The notes below the pieces were generated by a model. The model was not told the origin of the DNA, ran no database searches, and saw only the letters and a list, made by a program, of their open reading frames with translations. From Medicago truncatula (taxonomy: Eukaryota > Streptophyta > Magnoliopsida > Fabales > Fabaceae): a stretch of DNA of 64,000 bases. Shown piece after piece: positions 10,742-23,768 of the stretch (the first letter of the stretch is position 1; each line of letters starts with the position of its first letter). Position numbers and translations under genes: made by a program. Location: contig NC_053046.1 in NCBI RefSeq assembly GCF_003473485.1, positions 630,001 to 694,000 on the forward strand, written 5' to 3'.

Positions 10742-13180
10742 CGTTTAAAATGGACCAGTAAAAATTTTGGTTAATGTTATCTTCTAAGAAATACGAACTT
10801 AACTCCCATTCCCATCAGAGTGTAACATCTGAACTTTATATAAAAGGTATTTTTGGGGCTTGTGAGCAATTAAAGCGGCACGTAGAGCAATGTTCAAGGT
10901 AGGTTATGTTGTTTGGGTCAAAGATGGGCTATTGGAGCTTTTTTGGGACGTTTCTCTTCAAGCCTCCAATATTTCTAAGGCCCCCCTAAATACACATCCG
11001 GAATATCTTTCGGATGTACATGTTTTTTTGAATGGCATAGGTAAGAATGTGATAAAGTCATTTGGTTGATAAGCTAATTTTTACACATGCCATTTATGAT
11101 TTGTGGTAGAAACTTCAATTTTCGTTAACCGTAATTGTAAACTATTAGTGTGATGAGATGAAAAATTGTAAATGACTGAGATTCAAACGAGATTGAGATA
11201 AACGTTCTCTATTTTTTTAGAGGATATAAGAGTTCTTCTAGATTTATTATTTAATTAGTCAATTATAGCTTGACATAATTAATTATTATTATTAGGTATT
11301 GATAAATTGGATCAGATCATTTTATTATGCCCGATAAAAGTTTTCTAACTTTTTTTTATTTTTTGAGTGAAAAAGTTTTCTAACTCTAATAATGTGAATA
11401 TTTATTATAGTCAAAAAGATAATATAAAGAAATATAAAGACCACATTGGACATAACATAAGGTAGTAGTGAGTACACTAGCAATCTCTACTGATCATACT
11501 TTTGATCACCATCTATCCGTTGTTATGGATCTAAAGGTATGCAATTCGTTATCTATCATTTATACAATATATGTATATCATAATAAATTTATACAATATA
11601 TGTATATCATAATAATAATTTGTGTATTATTATTGTTACAATTATATTCAAGTCCTTCAATCTTTCCTTTGCTATGCTACAAGGTACCTTGCCAATTGCC
11701 ATATCTTATAGCTCGATCTTAATTTTATGATGAAAGTGGAAGAAAATGTGTTTATTTTAGGAAGAAGAAAATTCTAAATCTTTTTTGAAGAAACGTACCA
11801 AAAAATTATTAAATAAAAATAAAGAAAATTCTAGAATAATTCCAATTAATTGTGTTTTTATGCATTCATTGTATGTTTTTATATATGATATGTTATTGCA
11901 TTTTTTTTTAAAATAATACAGTTAAAATAAAAATACAGATTCATATGTTTTTGTGTTAACCCCCCAATTTTTAGAGGAATAAGGTCCAGTAATCTGGAGT
12001 TCGACCAAAAGGTAAATAATATCTGATAAAAAATTATTCAATCTATGAATCAAACTCAGGTTCTATACAATGATATGTCTTACCGCGAGACTCATTAACA
12101 TACGAGTCTAATCACTTGGTTATATGGATTCATGATTTAAATTTGATAAAAACATTTCAAATTATTATTATTATTGTATGAATTTGTCGTCTATCTTTTA
12201 TAATATTTTAGTGCCTCATTTAAAAGAATACAATGGATATGAAAATATGAAACTATGATCTGAAATTGATAAAAATAAAATATTTCAAATTATTAATTTT
12301 TTTATACATTTATTGTATGTTTTTGTATAATATTGCATTGCCTCTTTCAAAAGAATAAATATATGAATTTATATTTGAAATTTGGTAAAATAAATTCATC
12401 TTTTTGGGCATTTATTATGTTTTTTGATAATATTTTACTGCATCATTTAAAAGAATACACTTGGTATAAAAATATCAAAGCATGATCTGAATTCGATAAA
12501 AGCATTTCAATTTTCTTATAAATTTTTTGTCTTTTTTTTTACAATATTTTATTACCTTGTCTAAAAGAATATAGTTAAAATAAAATTACAAAACCATGAT
12601 TATATTAATAAAAATATTACAAATGAATCAAGTCCAAAAGAAGAAGGTAGGAATATACATATTAATGAATGTTGACTTAGTTAATAAAAAGTTGATTCAT
12701 TTACAAAGTCATAAGTTCAACTCATACAACCAACTTTAAAATATATTTGTGGCTCTCTATTCTCTTTTAAACTCACTATTTATTTATTAATAATTAAAAA
12801 TATAATCATGAGAGAGAGGATGAGATTAAGAGAGAAATCGAGAGTTACGAGATAAACATAAAGAAGATGATCCAATTTGATCTTGTAGTCAAATTCATCT
12901 AAGCGTAACGAACAAAAAAATTAAAAAAGATATAAATACATTACGCAGATAATTGTATTGGTGGAAAGAGTAAAATGATTTATTGTTAGAAAATGTAATA
13001 AAAGATGAAATAAAGAGAAAACGCGTAAAAAGAAAAGGTAAAAAAATGAATTACACATAATAGAGAAAAATCTTTGTAATAATTAGCAAAATCAGCACAT
13101 TAATGGAAAAAAGAAGTGACTATTTCAAAGAACGAAATTGTCGCAAACCCAAACCCAATCTCAAAAAAATTGTCGCGAAG
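10742..13180. other. Intergenic and KAPP upstream region
   Basis: AT-rich. A 29-bp sequence is tandemly duplicated at about 11,559-11,616. A direct repeat with T-rich filler lies at 11,336-11,385. ATATAAATACA near 12,930 is a possible TATA box for the downstream phosphatase gene, but about 250 bp from its start codon, so this is weak. No other gene seen. Confidence 0.4.
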
Positions 13181-16100
13181 ATGGAACAAACGATGTTACA
13201 AAACATTGTGACTGTGCTTCTTCTCCTTATGCTTCTTCTCATCTTCATTTTCCTTTTCTTTCTCTTCAAACCATGGCGCTTCTTTTTCTCTTCTCGTTTT
13301 CGTTCTTTCATCAAGGTATTTAATTATTAATCTTCTTTATTATCTTATAATAATCATGATTTCATTATTAACCTAATCTTGATCTGTTCTTTATTTGATT
13401 AGGGTTCTGCTGATGAATTAGAGAGGCCATTAGTTGAAGATAATCAGAATAATATTAATAATAATAATAATGGATTATTATCTAGGGATTATGATCTTGA
13501 AGGTGCTTGTTATTATCCTAATGAAGTTAATTTTCGTTCTCCAAGAACACATGGACAAGCTCTTGTTCATAAACCAAGGCTTCATAATGTTCCTGTTTCC
13601 AATAATTTTCAACAAGGTGGTGCTGGTGTTGTTGCTGATAGTTTGGTTGTTGATGTAATCACTGAGGATGTTGGTGAAGTTGTTAAGGTTGTTGATCATG
13701 CTCCTGTTTTAGCTCAAATTCCAAAGAATGATTTTCGTAATGATACTAGATTGCAGGATTTTGTGGAGAAAGATATCAGCGATCAAAGTAATTTTCTTGA
13801 ACTCTTTTTATAGTGATTGGTTTTTTTTTTTTTTTTTCTTTGTTGAATTTTGTGTATTTGTATATTGTGTTAATGGGGATAACGTATTGTTGTTTTAGAA
13901 GTGCAGGAAGTTTTCTTACTCTCGAGGTTATCAGTGGTCCTTCTCGCGGACAACAATGGTCTGTTCAGTCGACGGAGTCTTCTCGTTTACCGTTGACGTT
14001 GGGACGGATTTTCCCTAGTGATTTTTTGATAAAGGATAATGAAGTGTCGGGGAAGCATGCTTTGATCAAGTGGAATTTGGATGTAAACCCTATTTGTTTC
14101 TATTAGATTTGTGATTAGATTTTTTTTTTTATACGATGTATTTATGTGTGGTATTCTGAGCTATAATTGTTGTTTAAATTGTGAATTTTCAGACGATGAA
14201 ATGGGAGCTGGTGGATATGGGTAGCCTGAACGGAACACTGTTGAATTCTAAGTCAATCAATCGTCTGGACACTGAACGTAGGCATTGGGGAGATCCGATG
14301 AATCTTGCTAATGGAGATGTTATAACACTTGGAACAACATCGAAAATAATTGTAAGTTTGTGAGTTGTGAATGAACCACCTTATTTGAAGGTGCTGCCTT
14401 TTGCTTATGTTTAGATTCTTTTTATTGCCATAGATGATAGATGCAAAGCTTGCTTAAACTCGTATGCATGATACTATCTACGTGAAGATATTGTATGTCG
14501 CTTTTACAGGTCAAATGAATTTAAGTTGGTAATTTATAATTGCAGCGTGTTTTGCTTTCCTTTACAATCCAAAATTTGTATTCCATGGAAATATATTTGT
14601 CCTGTCCTATTTCATGCATGCAGATGTATAAGAGGGAAAATTTTATTGAATGTGACTATTTCTGTGAGATACATTTAGAATAACTTGTGCATTCAAAATA
14701 AGACTTTAGCTAGATCGAATCTGGAATGTAGTTATTTTTGGTTTAAGAATGTTGTTTTTAGCCCCGGAAAAATGTCGATCTTTGACATTTGTCCTTAATT
14801 GGATGTTTTTCCTTTTGTAGTTCTTATATTTAACAAAATTGCGCATTTTAATCCCTAAAAGTGATGTGCGTTTAGTCGCTAATGAATTCGATGACTATTA
14901 ACGAGTGAAATTCAAATAATGACTAATTTTCGAAAGTCACTGTTTAAGGAATTGAAAACTTATTTAAGCCTTGTCTTTTTTCCTTTATCAAATTCAACCT
15001 CCTTTCTCTCCCGAGCTGTTATTTGTTGTTCAGTTATAGAAAAAACTCTACATACATATTTCCAAAGTCCAGTGCTGTCAAATACCGGCCATGGCGGATA
15101 TCGGTGGTGGATTTTCGGAAAGCCAACATGGCCAATTTGTGAAGGATGGCGGCGCCACGTTGTCGTACTCGGATATGGATGTGCCATATGTTAGCTGATA
15201 TGTCAGATTTTTGGCTTTCCGCCATGGTCCATTGCCATCGATAACATTGCCAAAGTTTGTTTTAATTAAATTTTAATTTGTTAGAATTAAATTACTTACT
15301 CTTCCAATAGTTAGAGGTAGGAGGGGACGGAAGAAAACTATTGGCCAATCAAGTGATGTCAATTGCGGATTGCTAAAATTCCGCTGCGCAATAGTGCAGC
15401 TATAGCCGCTATATGACAATATTTTGTACTAAATAGCGTATCGCGAAATAGCAACGGTTCGTTGAAATTCTGCTACACTATAGTGATATATTGCAGCTAT
15501 AGCTGCAATTTATCCTCACCAAGGCCAATTCAGTATAAGGGATTCAACGTTAAAGGGTCTAATCGGTTTATCATTAAATATGATTCATGACAGAGCTTTA
15601 TGATGTAGATTGATCAATGTAGCCAACCCCACCTAGTTGGAAAGGTTTTGGCGGTGTTTGTTGTTCCTGTAGAGTTAGTTTTATCTGTTTTGCACTGCTC
15701 TGTCATTTACATTGACGTCGTATGACGGAGTATGTTGCTGTGGTTATTTTTTATGCTGTTATAGATTTTCTTCTGTTTTTTTCGTAAAAGACATTCCTAT
15801 TTAGTCTGCCATGTGGTTTAATGTATGACAGGTTCATATCACTTCACAAAATCATCATCACATCCCCTTTGGAGTTGGTATGGCATCAGATCCCATGTCT
15901 TTGCGTCGAGGAGGAAAAAAACTTCCTATGGAGGATGTTTGCTACTATCAATGGCCTCTACCTGGACTGGATAAGGTTCGTAATTTATTAATCGCTCTTT
16001 TTCAATGAAGATCTCTTCAATTTCTTTATTTCTCAATTTCCAGAGAGAGCTAACCCATTTTTGTGCCTAATTTTCAGTTTGGAATTTTTGGCATTTGTGA

Positions 16101-18964
16101 CGGGCACAGTGGCGATGCGGCTGCCAAATTTGCTAGCAAGTTAGTATTTTCTGCCTTAGGTCAGCCATGTTTGATGGTTGCCATTTTAATGAAACTCATA
16201 GATTAATGCTTGCCAGTTCTATACTTTGCTCTATGTTGGTGACTATGAACAGTGGACTTGATGAATATAAATAATTTGATCTAGTCAAAGAGTATTTTGT
16301 CAATAGCTGTGGACTGTGAAGGTGGACCTCTTTAATCCATTAATGTGAATATCAGTATTATATCCAAACATCATCTACTGACTGTTCTAAAATTCAAAAT
16401 AAAAAAATCTACTGACTGTTCTATAATTTGACGTTGCTGTGACAACTTTCTCTCACATCATTTAGTAGCTTAAATGTACTTAGTACGTCAATAGATTTAT
16501 GATGTTTCAGTAACGTTTATATTATACTATAGTTGATTGAATTATTAAATATGAAGTATACTATTCAATTGACTGTATTGACTTGTCTACTATTAGAATA
16601 TATAGATGATAATTGATAACTACTAAGATTGTAATTGTGACTTTTACCCTAAACTGAATTACACGATCTCGTAGGATTGGATTCCATATTCCCTAATTTG
16701 TTTCCTGATTTGATTAGGATGAGAATTTGGATTCTAATACTATAAACGAGAAAAATCTTCATGGTTTATTTCATTTCGATTCCTCCTTTCCTATCTGAAT
16801 CCATGTAATTTTGCTGATTTTCATCTGTCATCATTTGCACTTCCAATACTGCTGTCCTGCTTAAAGTGGATTCCATTGTCATTTGTCCAGTGTACGCGGG
16901 GACTTACTGCACCTCGTATTTTTTATCTTCACCAAGTTCTATGAAGGAATTGTTTTAAGGTTTTAGACCATCAATATATGTAGATAATAAGGACACAATA
17001 AGCCAGGTCAAATACTGAGATTCACCCGCGTATGCTTGCATTTGTTTGAAGTAATTCTTAGCCCCTGATGACAGATGTAACAAACAACATGACTGGTTTT
17101 TCTGGTACTCTAGTTTTATTGGGATTATCTACTGTAATAAACACCAGTTGATGCTAACTATAATAGTATATGACATGGTGTCTGGACACGAAGAATTTCG
17201 TTACTGGCAATTTGCAAAGAAAACTGGAACCTATAGTAAAAGGAAGTATTTACCAAAAATGCATTCCTTTTATAATTAATCAAATGTTCCATGCATATAT
17301 TTTTTTCCCATCCGAAGTCATTATTCTCTATCTGCAAAACATTACTAACTTTCTGTAATTATATTTTCAGACTTTTTCCCGAGATAATTTCTAGTATCTT
17401 GTCGGATTCATCAAGAAGGGAGAGGGTTTTGTCACTTCGTGATGCTTCTGATATTCTTCGAGATGCATTTTCTCAAACAGAGGCAGGCATAAATAACTCT
17501 TATGAGGTACTGTGGATTTGGTTTATCTTGTTTGACTTTTGCGTCTCACTTTGGTCTTGATTAACTTATCCTTATATGCATGAGTTTGTACATTTTGATA
17601 ACAAATCTATGCAGGGATGTACAGCAACAGTGCTTCTGGTGTGGGCTGACCGTGATGATAATTTCTATGCACAATGTGCAAATGTTGGAGATTCTGAATG
17701 CATTATGAGGTATGTTTATCTACCCAGCTGGAATGCTTGAATTCTCTGAATTTTGAATGGTTCGTGGGTGGGCAACATGACTATTGGGCTATCAGAAACA
17801 AAATAATATGGTTATGTTGGTTGATGCTAGCTTCTCTTTTCTAGCTATGTTGAGATTCCTGTAGTTCTGGAACTTTCAAAGTGGATAGCATAGCAGAGAA
17901 ATTTGATGAATGGAGACTCGGTTAGAATTTTCAAGTTGCTGTTGATAGCAATATGTAGTTTTATCTAGTTATAAATTTGTTGGCATTATAGACGGCAGTG
18001 GTTATGCTGGCTTAAAATGAATGGAATATTGTGCGTAATTTATGCCTGTATGAAACTCAATGTTAATTATTTTTGTCAGTGTTGACGGGCAACAAATCAA
18101 GATGACAGAAGATCACAAGATATCAAGTCATTCTGAAAGACTCAGAATGGAAGGGACAGGTGAACCATTGAAAGATGGGGAAACACGGCTATATGGTATG
18201 AAGGAAGAAAAAGTCACTGAAACAAAATTTTCCTGGGCTAGGATCTGGACATGACAACTTGCTGATTGTGGTCCTTGACTTGATGCAGGTATAAATCTTG
18301 CAAGGATGCTTGGTGACAAATTCCTAAAACAGCAGGATTCCCGGTTCAGTTCAGAACCTTATATAAGTGAGGCTGTGCATATTCACCAATCAAGCAAGGC
18401 TTTTGCTCTTCTGGCTAGGTGATTTTGTTTTTATAAATTTTCCATAGCTAAATGTATATTCTGATTATCATTTTCCACTGTCATCATCTTCAAATAATTT
18501 TCCATCAGAAGGAAGGAGTTATTCTAAAGTGAGTTTGTGCGAGTGAGCAAATAAGGGTGTACCCAATTGCGGTGAAAGTCACTAGTTTATTTGTTTGAAC
18601 ATTTGCATTTATCTTTAGACCGTGTTGAATAACTTCGGTATATCTGTTCAATTTTCAGTGATGGGTTATGGGATGTCGTCAGTTCGAAGAAGGCGATTCA
18701 GCTAGTGCTTCAGGTATTGTATTAACAAACTGTTTCTGGTTGTTATATTATTTTTTCCTATTTCCGATGAACTTGCTCTAATAGTTTGCTTTCTGAATTG
18801 CAAAGGCGAGGGAGCGGTACAATACAGATAGAGAGAATACAGCAGAAAAGATTGCTAGTTTGTTGTTGAGTGAGGCTAGAACAAACAAAACCAAGGATAA
18901 TACCTCTATAATATTCTTAGATTTTGATAGCTTTGATAGATTATCTTGTAAAGTTGAATCCTAG
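13181..18964 (+). CDS. KAPP: Kinase-associated protein phosphatase (FHA domain-PP2C, PP2C 70 type)
   Basis: Twelve exons join in frame to 583 residues (Arabidopsis KAPP is about 581): 13181-13315, 13403-13787, 13907-14082, 14193-14351, 15832-15975, 16078-16139, 17371-17506, 17615-17709, 18080-18195, 18289-18418, 18659-18713, 18806-18964. An N-terminal signal anchor (about residues 7-30) precedes KPWRFF. The FHA domain spans about 177-285 with G206-R207, S221/H224 and N245-G246-T247, the phosphothreonine pocket. The PP2C domain follows with metal-ligand motifs DGH (341-343), SDGLWD (513-518) and DN (562-563). In Arabidopsis KAPP sits at the plasma membrane, binds phosphorylated receptor kinases such as CLV1 through FHA and dampens signalling. 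Another in-frame ATG at 13,103 would add 26 basic residues; I prefer 13,181 because the family starts just before the anchor. Intron 4 contains dispersed repeats. Confidence 0.95.
15070..15248. repeat. Dispersed repeat in KAPP intron 4
   Basis: A GC-richer unit with CAGTGCTGTCAAATACC at one end and GCCATCGATAACATTG at the other, containing GCCATGGCGG and AATTTGTGAAGGATGG. A relative in inverted orientation lies at about 62,075-62,210 inside an intron of the ARIA-type gene. A second repetitive piece with GCTATAGCYGCAAT-type motifs follows at about 15,360-15,510. No transposase. Confidence 0.55.
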
Positions 18965-20042
18965 TATGAGTTAGGAATAGAGTTACAGAAATGGTAGCAA
19001 TACATCTTTTTTGGTTAGTGGAACTTGTTTCATTTTCTGGTCCTTCTCAAGCTCACTTCATGGAACCGAAAAATAAAACAAATAAAAAAAAACACAGTGC
19101 GAATTGCTGAATCGTTTACAATGAAACTATTCCGTTGAAGATACAACGAATGATCGATCATCTTAATGCTATATGGATAATTGAAATTATGCTGAATCTT
19201 TAAATTTGTACTGTATCTGTTAAAACTTGAATTATTGTTCATTTTAATTTCATCAGTGAGAGAATTAGTTTGATGGGTAGAGTAGTAGGATAACCAGTGT
19301 GGGTATTCATGCCATTTTATTTTTTAATATTATTTATTTGCTAATGGTGATGTATTGTATGAAGAACTTCTATTTTTTAAGATAAACCAAGAGCATGTAA
19401 AGGCAACATTTTGCGTTTTATCATCCCAAATATGTTACCTAAAAGCGCAAAAATTAATAGCAACATACTCGTGAAATTAGCTATAACTTGGACATTATTT
19501 TCATCTGACATGGGACTTCAAATTGGTAACTCTATTCATCAATGTCTCTGTTGTTCATGTATATACTGAACAAAAAGTACATCAATCATTGCACTTGTAT
19601 ATATAAATTATGTCTTTTTAATATTCAGTGTGCTTTTCCAATATAATTTTCAGTATTCACCAGAGAACACTTTGAGGGTAGTGTTGCTTTGGAGTGGCCT
19701 TGTCTACTCAAGCTTCTTTTTTTTTAAAAAAAAAATATTTTTGACAAGTTTTTTATGTTCACTACTTTAATAATGTAGATTTAACTACCTAAAATAAGTT
19801 TATTTTGTGAAAATTATTAGTAAAAATACATAAGACAAACTTATCATTTGATATATACATTTATTTGTCTTGTTTTGACATTTTCTGTCTCTATAGTAAG
19901 CAGTAACTACGTATAAAACTTTGTCCGCAACAAAAGTTGTTATGGCTTCTCTAAAGAATTAGAACATCAGATCAATTAAATCAATGGGTGAGATTTGGTG
20001 TCAATATAATCGTTGACACTTGGTGTTAATGGATCCTAACTC

Positions 20043-20095
<53 letters not shown>

Positions 20096-20278
20096 CTCGT
20101 AATATTTCGGCGAGCTTCGCCACCAACCACATCATTATCAAGATCTCCATCAGGTCCGTCTTAATTTATTATGGTGATATTATTAGACTGAACCTATTCG
20201 TTGACTCAAACCAAGAATTTTGCAATTGTGTGAGTTTTAGATGGTATATGACATTTCATCTACAAATAAAAAAGGGAC
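18965..20278. other. Intergenic, no gene recognised
   Basis: 3' flank of KAPP and AT-rich DNA. Nothing further is supported before the microsatellite at 20,043, and the short frame running through that repeat is an artefact. Confidence 0.55.
20043..20093. repeat. (TA)n microsatellite
   Basis: About 25 uninterrupted TA units. Confidence 0.95.
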
Positions 20279-20295
20279 AAAAATGATTCTTTTTT

Positions 20296-20380
20296 GTTGT
20301 TTGAAGATGTCAGGACTCGAACCAAGGACCACAAGATTGAGGAGAGAATCCAGCAACCAAGTGATCTAAGGGAAATTCGC
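20296..20380 (-). mobile_element. Short tRNA-derived SINE
   Basis: On the minus strand it has an A-box-like TAGATCACTTGG and a B box GGTTCGAGTCC and ends in an A-rich tail. CAAAAATGAT(T)CTTTTTT flanks it on both sides (20,279-20,295 and 20,381-20,396), a target duplication with one indel. Confidence 0.7.
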
Positions 20381-20447
20381 CAAAAATGATCTTTTTTATT
20401 TGGTTACACAAAAATGAACTTTTAAATAAGTGGCATTGTTTTATATT

Positions 20448-20564
20448 ATTTTTTTAAGAAATTAAATTAGTCCACTCAAACTATCACTAGAGAGAATCGA
20501 ACCTGAAAAGAGCACACTTCCAGATCTCAAGTCAATACCATCATACCAATCCAAATGGGTTAGG
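20448..20564 (-). mobile_element. tRNA-derived SINE, second family
   Basis: The minus strand has A-box-like TTGGTATGATGG and B box GGTTCGATTCTC. ATTGTTTTATATT (20,435-20,447) and ATTGTTTTATGTT (20,565-20,577) form a 13-bp target duplication with one mismatch. The copy at 48,105-48,222 belongs to the same family. Confidence 0.7.
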
Positions 20565-20678
20565 ATTGTTTTATGTTGAACTTCTTCTTCAAAATAGCTA
20601 GTGGTTAGAAGACCAACGTCTATATTATGCAATGTTGCTATCAACATAGTCAAGTTTACGAGTACTTTGTAATTTTAT

Positions 20679-20680
<2 letters not shown>

Positions 20681-20744
<64 letters not shown>
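20681..20744. repeat. (AT)n microsatellite upstream of the cupin gene
   Basis: About 32 uninterrupted AT units, ending some 270 bp before the cupin start codon. Confidence 0.95.
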
Positions 20745-20746
<2 letters not shown>

Positions 20747-21017
20747 TGAAACAGTAAAATGAGCCAAATCAAAATATTTTGCCCTGAAAAGTGGAATTGT
20801 TCTCTATATAGAAACTTTGTATTAATGTGAACTTTTTTCGACTAATCATATTAATGTTAATTATTTACTCCTTAAATGGAATTGTTCTCTATATAGAAAC
20901 TTTCTGAAAAACGCAAACAATAATTTGGTAAAGCAAGGAAACCATTTAGTTTGGGCTCGTTGTTTTCATTCCTCTCATTCTCCCCCTCTTGTTTTTAGCT
21001 CTTATGCCAAAACTGCT

Positions 21018-22585
21018 ATGGCAGCCTATGAAGTATTTGGAGTGAAGATAGAGAAGAATCCATCAAAATCTAAACTCATTGAGCTTAGTGTTTCAACTTG
21101 GCCTAAGTAATTCCCTTTTTCTCCACACTTTTTTTTTTCTTTCAATTTTTTATATTTCTTGTTTTTATTAGTTTTTTGTTGTATGTTTCTTTAAATTGTA
21201 GTTCGGTTCAACTGGTTTTACATTATTTATTTATTTATCTTCCGATTAAATTGGAGTTAGACCAATTGAATCATGACCTAGAAATTTCACCGATTCGATT
21301 TTCGGTCATGATTTTAAAACATTTGTTTAGACGCTTCTAGACAATTTGTGTCGTCCTATGCACACTTCTAACAGGGGAGCGAAACGGCTTCACTAACGTT
21401 TTACCTCCGATCTGGCTCTCTCCTTCCAATCACTTCCTCCTTCTCCCTCCTTCCACAATTTGTCTATCTATCTCTAAAATTTTAGAGGGAAGATCAAGAG
21501 AGAGATAGACATATATTCTTGAAGGAGGTAGAAGGATTGAGTGATTGGAAGGAGAGGATCCAAAGTGGTTCGATCTCATGTTTGGGCTGTTTTGGCCCTA
21601 GGGATTAGGATCAATGTAGTTTAATTTCACACTTTCAGCCTCTAGTGGTTTCATGGTGTGTTGTTTCGTTATGTTTCTAAAGGAAAAAAGAAAATAGAGA
21701 AACAGCTTTATAATCTTTGTACATGTTTGGATTCTTGGAAACGAACCTTTGTCTCAAAGGAACTCTATACTTCGGATTCAATACATATTCACATCCCTTG
21801 TGAAAGTTTGTGATATTAACAACTTTTGTTTTGTTAGAGTTAAAAGAAAATTCTAATGATATTCTGTTCATAACTTTTAATTCTTGATATGAACATATCA
21901 TTGGATGATATGTTTGATAGTGTTTGTGCAATTCATATCAAGGAACTCTAAAATATCATGAAGGAGACTCACATATACCCTATTGCATCTAGTTTAGAGA
22001 AACTGGTTGAAACAGATCAAACCTAAAGAAATATGCTCTTGCACATGCTAAATAACCATAAACAGGTTTGAGGATGACAGTCAATCATACTTCATCATCT
22101 TGTCATAGTATATAGTTATTAAACTCTTTTATTTATGTCATGTATCTGCATTTGTTTTTGTAGGTTTATACATTACCTTCCTGATTTTGTTTTCTTTTTA
22201 GTGCTTTGATTTGAAACCTGATTGAAACAATTATTGGTTAAATTTTACTTAGCTCTGGACCGAATTTCGGATAAGATCAATGTCCTTTCCCTGAAAATCC
22301 GGACAGCTAAGACTCAAAAAATTGTTTCATTCTATCTTAAGTTACACTGACACATGAATTTGAACATTCAACAGGTGGGAAGGTGGTCCATTAAAAATTC
22401 CAAGGTCGTTTAAAGAAGAAGAAACAATGTATCTTGTTGAGGGAAAAGTGAAGGTTACTGTTGAAGAGAAAATTGGATCTTTTGAAATTGGAGGTGGTGA
22501 TTTAGTTGTTTTCCCTAAAGGAATGACCATTACATGGGAAATAACAGAACCTGTGAAGAAGCACTCTAGTTGGAAAAAAGAATGA
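21018..22585 (+). CDS. Small cupin-fold protein (Cupin_3/DUF861 type)
   Basis: Two exons, 21018-21106 and 22375-22585, join at a phase-2 GT-AG intron to give 99 residues starting MAAYEVFGVKIEKNPS. Exon 1 ends STWP and exon 2 continues KWEGGPLKIPRSFKEEETMYL, followed by VEGKVKVT, GGGDLVVFPKG and MTITWEI. This order (W-x-GG, then an E-x-x-Y-L-x-EG strand, then D-x-V-x-FP-x-G) is the single cupin barrel of small plant RmlC-like proteins; enzymatic role unknown. The full 2-His-1-Glu metal set of classical cupins is not obvious. I place the start at 21,018 because no other in-frame ATG lies upstream before a stop, although the upstream frame stays open for 90 bases. An out-of-frame ATG at 21,004 overlaps the start. 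Confidence 0.85.
21417..21556. repeat. Imperfect hairpin in the cupin intron
   Basis: CTCTCCTTCCAATCACT at the left arm is matched inverted by AGTGATTGGAAGGAGAG at the right; the arms are about 56 bp with scattered mismatches around a short AT loop. It could be a MITE or a precursor-like fold-back. No target duplication was found. Confidence 0.6.
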
Positions 22586-22820
22586 GCCTATAACAAAGCC
22601 TTGTGGCCTAGTTAGTAATTATGCTATGTAGAATTTCATGAAGTTGATTATCGCACACTGTGGCTATATAATTGTTGTAGGGATGCACCTTTAAGCTTTC
22701 ACTTCCATTAGATTTACACCTTTGATTGGAAGTAATTTGTAGTCAGTATGTTCGTGGTGATTATGGATGTTATGCTAATAGATTCATTTGAATTATGAGT
22801 TGGAATTGCTCTATGTTTAG

Positions 22821-23488
22821 TAGGGATGGCAATAGGATCCAGATCCTATGGGCACCCGCAAAAAATATCCGATGTGGGTAGGGTAAAACCCCGCTTTCAT
22901 GGGTCCGGGTTTGGGTATGTGTAATTACCCGCAAATTTAAATGGATATGGGCACTGTACTACCAGCCCCGCAACCCGCATATATGTATTTATATAATATG
23001 ATAAATAATTTATTTATTTTTTGTGTACAATTAATTAATTAATATGTTTAACTATTTAAGCCTAACTCTAAAACAGCTTAATGCAACTTAATAAAAACTT
23101 TATTAACAATTTATTATGACTTTAACATGCAACTGCAACTTTTTAACGTATAATTGATGTAAAATATCTATTTTTTCTTTCTATCTAGGGATATTTTTGA
23201 TGTTTTTTATTTGGCTAAATACTACGATTTATACTATTTTATTAGTTGATTTGAAATTTTTTGGATCATAATTTTATTTCAATTGTGGTGTTTTTTATTT
23301 TCTTTTCATGGTTAATGTGCGGGTAATTGATGCGGGTATGGGCACTTAAGTACCCATAGGGTATGGGGAAAGACACTAAAGTTGTTGCCCACGAGGGTAC
23401 GAACTCGGATACAGGTATTTTTTACAAACGCGGATATAAGGATGGGTACTATTGTATCCTGCCCATTGAGTATCCATTGCCATCCCTA
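22821..23488. mobile_element. hAT-type non-autonomous element, 668 bp
   Basis: Ends TAGGGATGGCAAT and ATTGCCATCCCTA form terminal inverted repeats. ATGTTTAG (22,813-22,820) and ATATTTAG (23,489-23,496) are the 8-bp target duplication typical of hAT, with one mismatch. Subterminal GGGTAC/GTACCC motifs are repeated. There is no transposase frame. Confidence 0.88.
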
Positions 23489-23664
23489 ATATTTAGTATA
23501 GTTTAGGAGAAAACTTGTTTAATACCAAAGAAGGATTGAATATGTTTAGTATATGAAAATATTATATATGTTTTTGCAAAATCAGTCTTTATTTGCTAAA
23601 ATTTGTGTTAATAGATTTTTGAAGTGGATAATTGTATGCATTTTTTACTTTTTAAAAATGCTGA

Positions 23665-23765
23665 ACATAGATATTAAAAACACTATTTTGGTCATCAAAA
23701 TTGTAATGATCGACCAAATTAGTTTTTAAAATTTGCCAAATAGCAATTTATTTTCTTAAATTGAA
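23665..23765. repeat. Direct repeat, left copy
   Basis: This 100-bp segment (from ACATAGATATTAAAAACACT to TTTATTTTCTTAAATTG) recurs at 25,581-26,010, where the second copy is interrupted by a Mutator-type MITE. The left copy therefore shows the site before that insertion. Confidence 0.85.
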
Positions 23766-23768
23766 AAA

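Noticed and set aside
13103-13180. Upstream KAPP start at 13,103
   Set aside because: It would put 26 basic residues before the signal anchor, unlike the family; kept only as a possibility in the KAPP entry.
20020-20286. 88-codon frame through the TA microsatellite
   Set aside because: It consists largely of alternating Tyr-Ile from the TA repeat and has no family resemblance.
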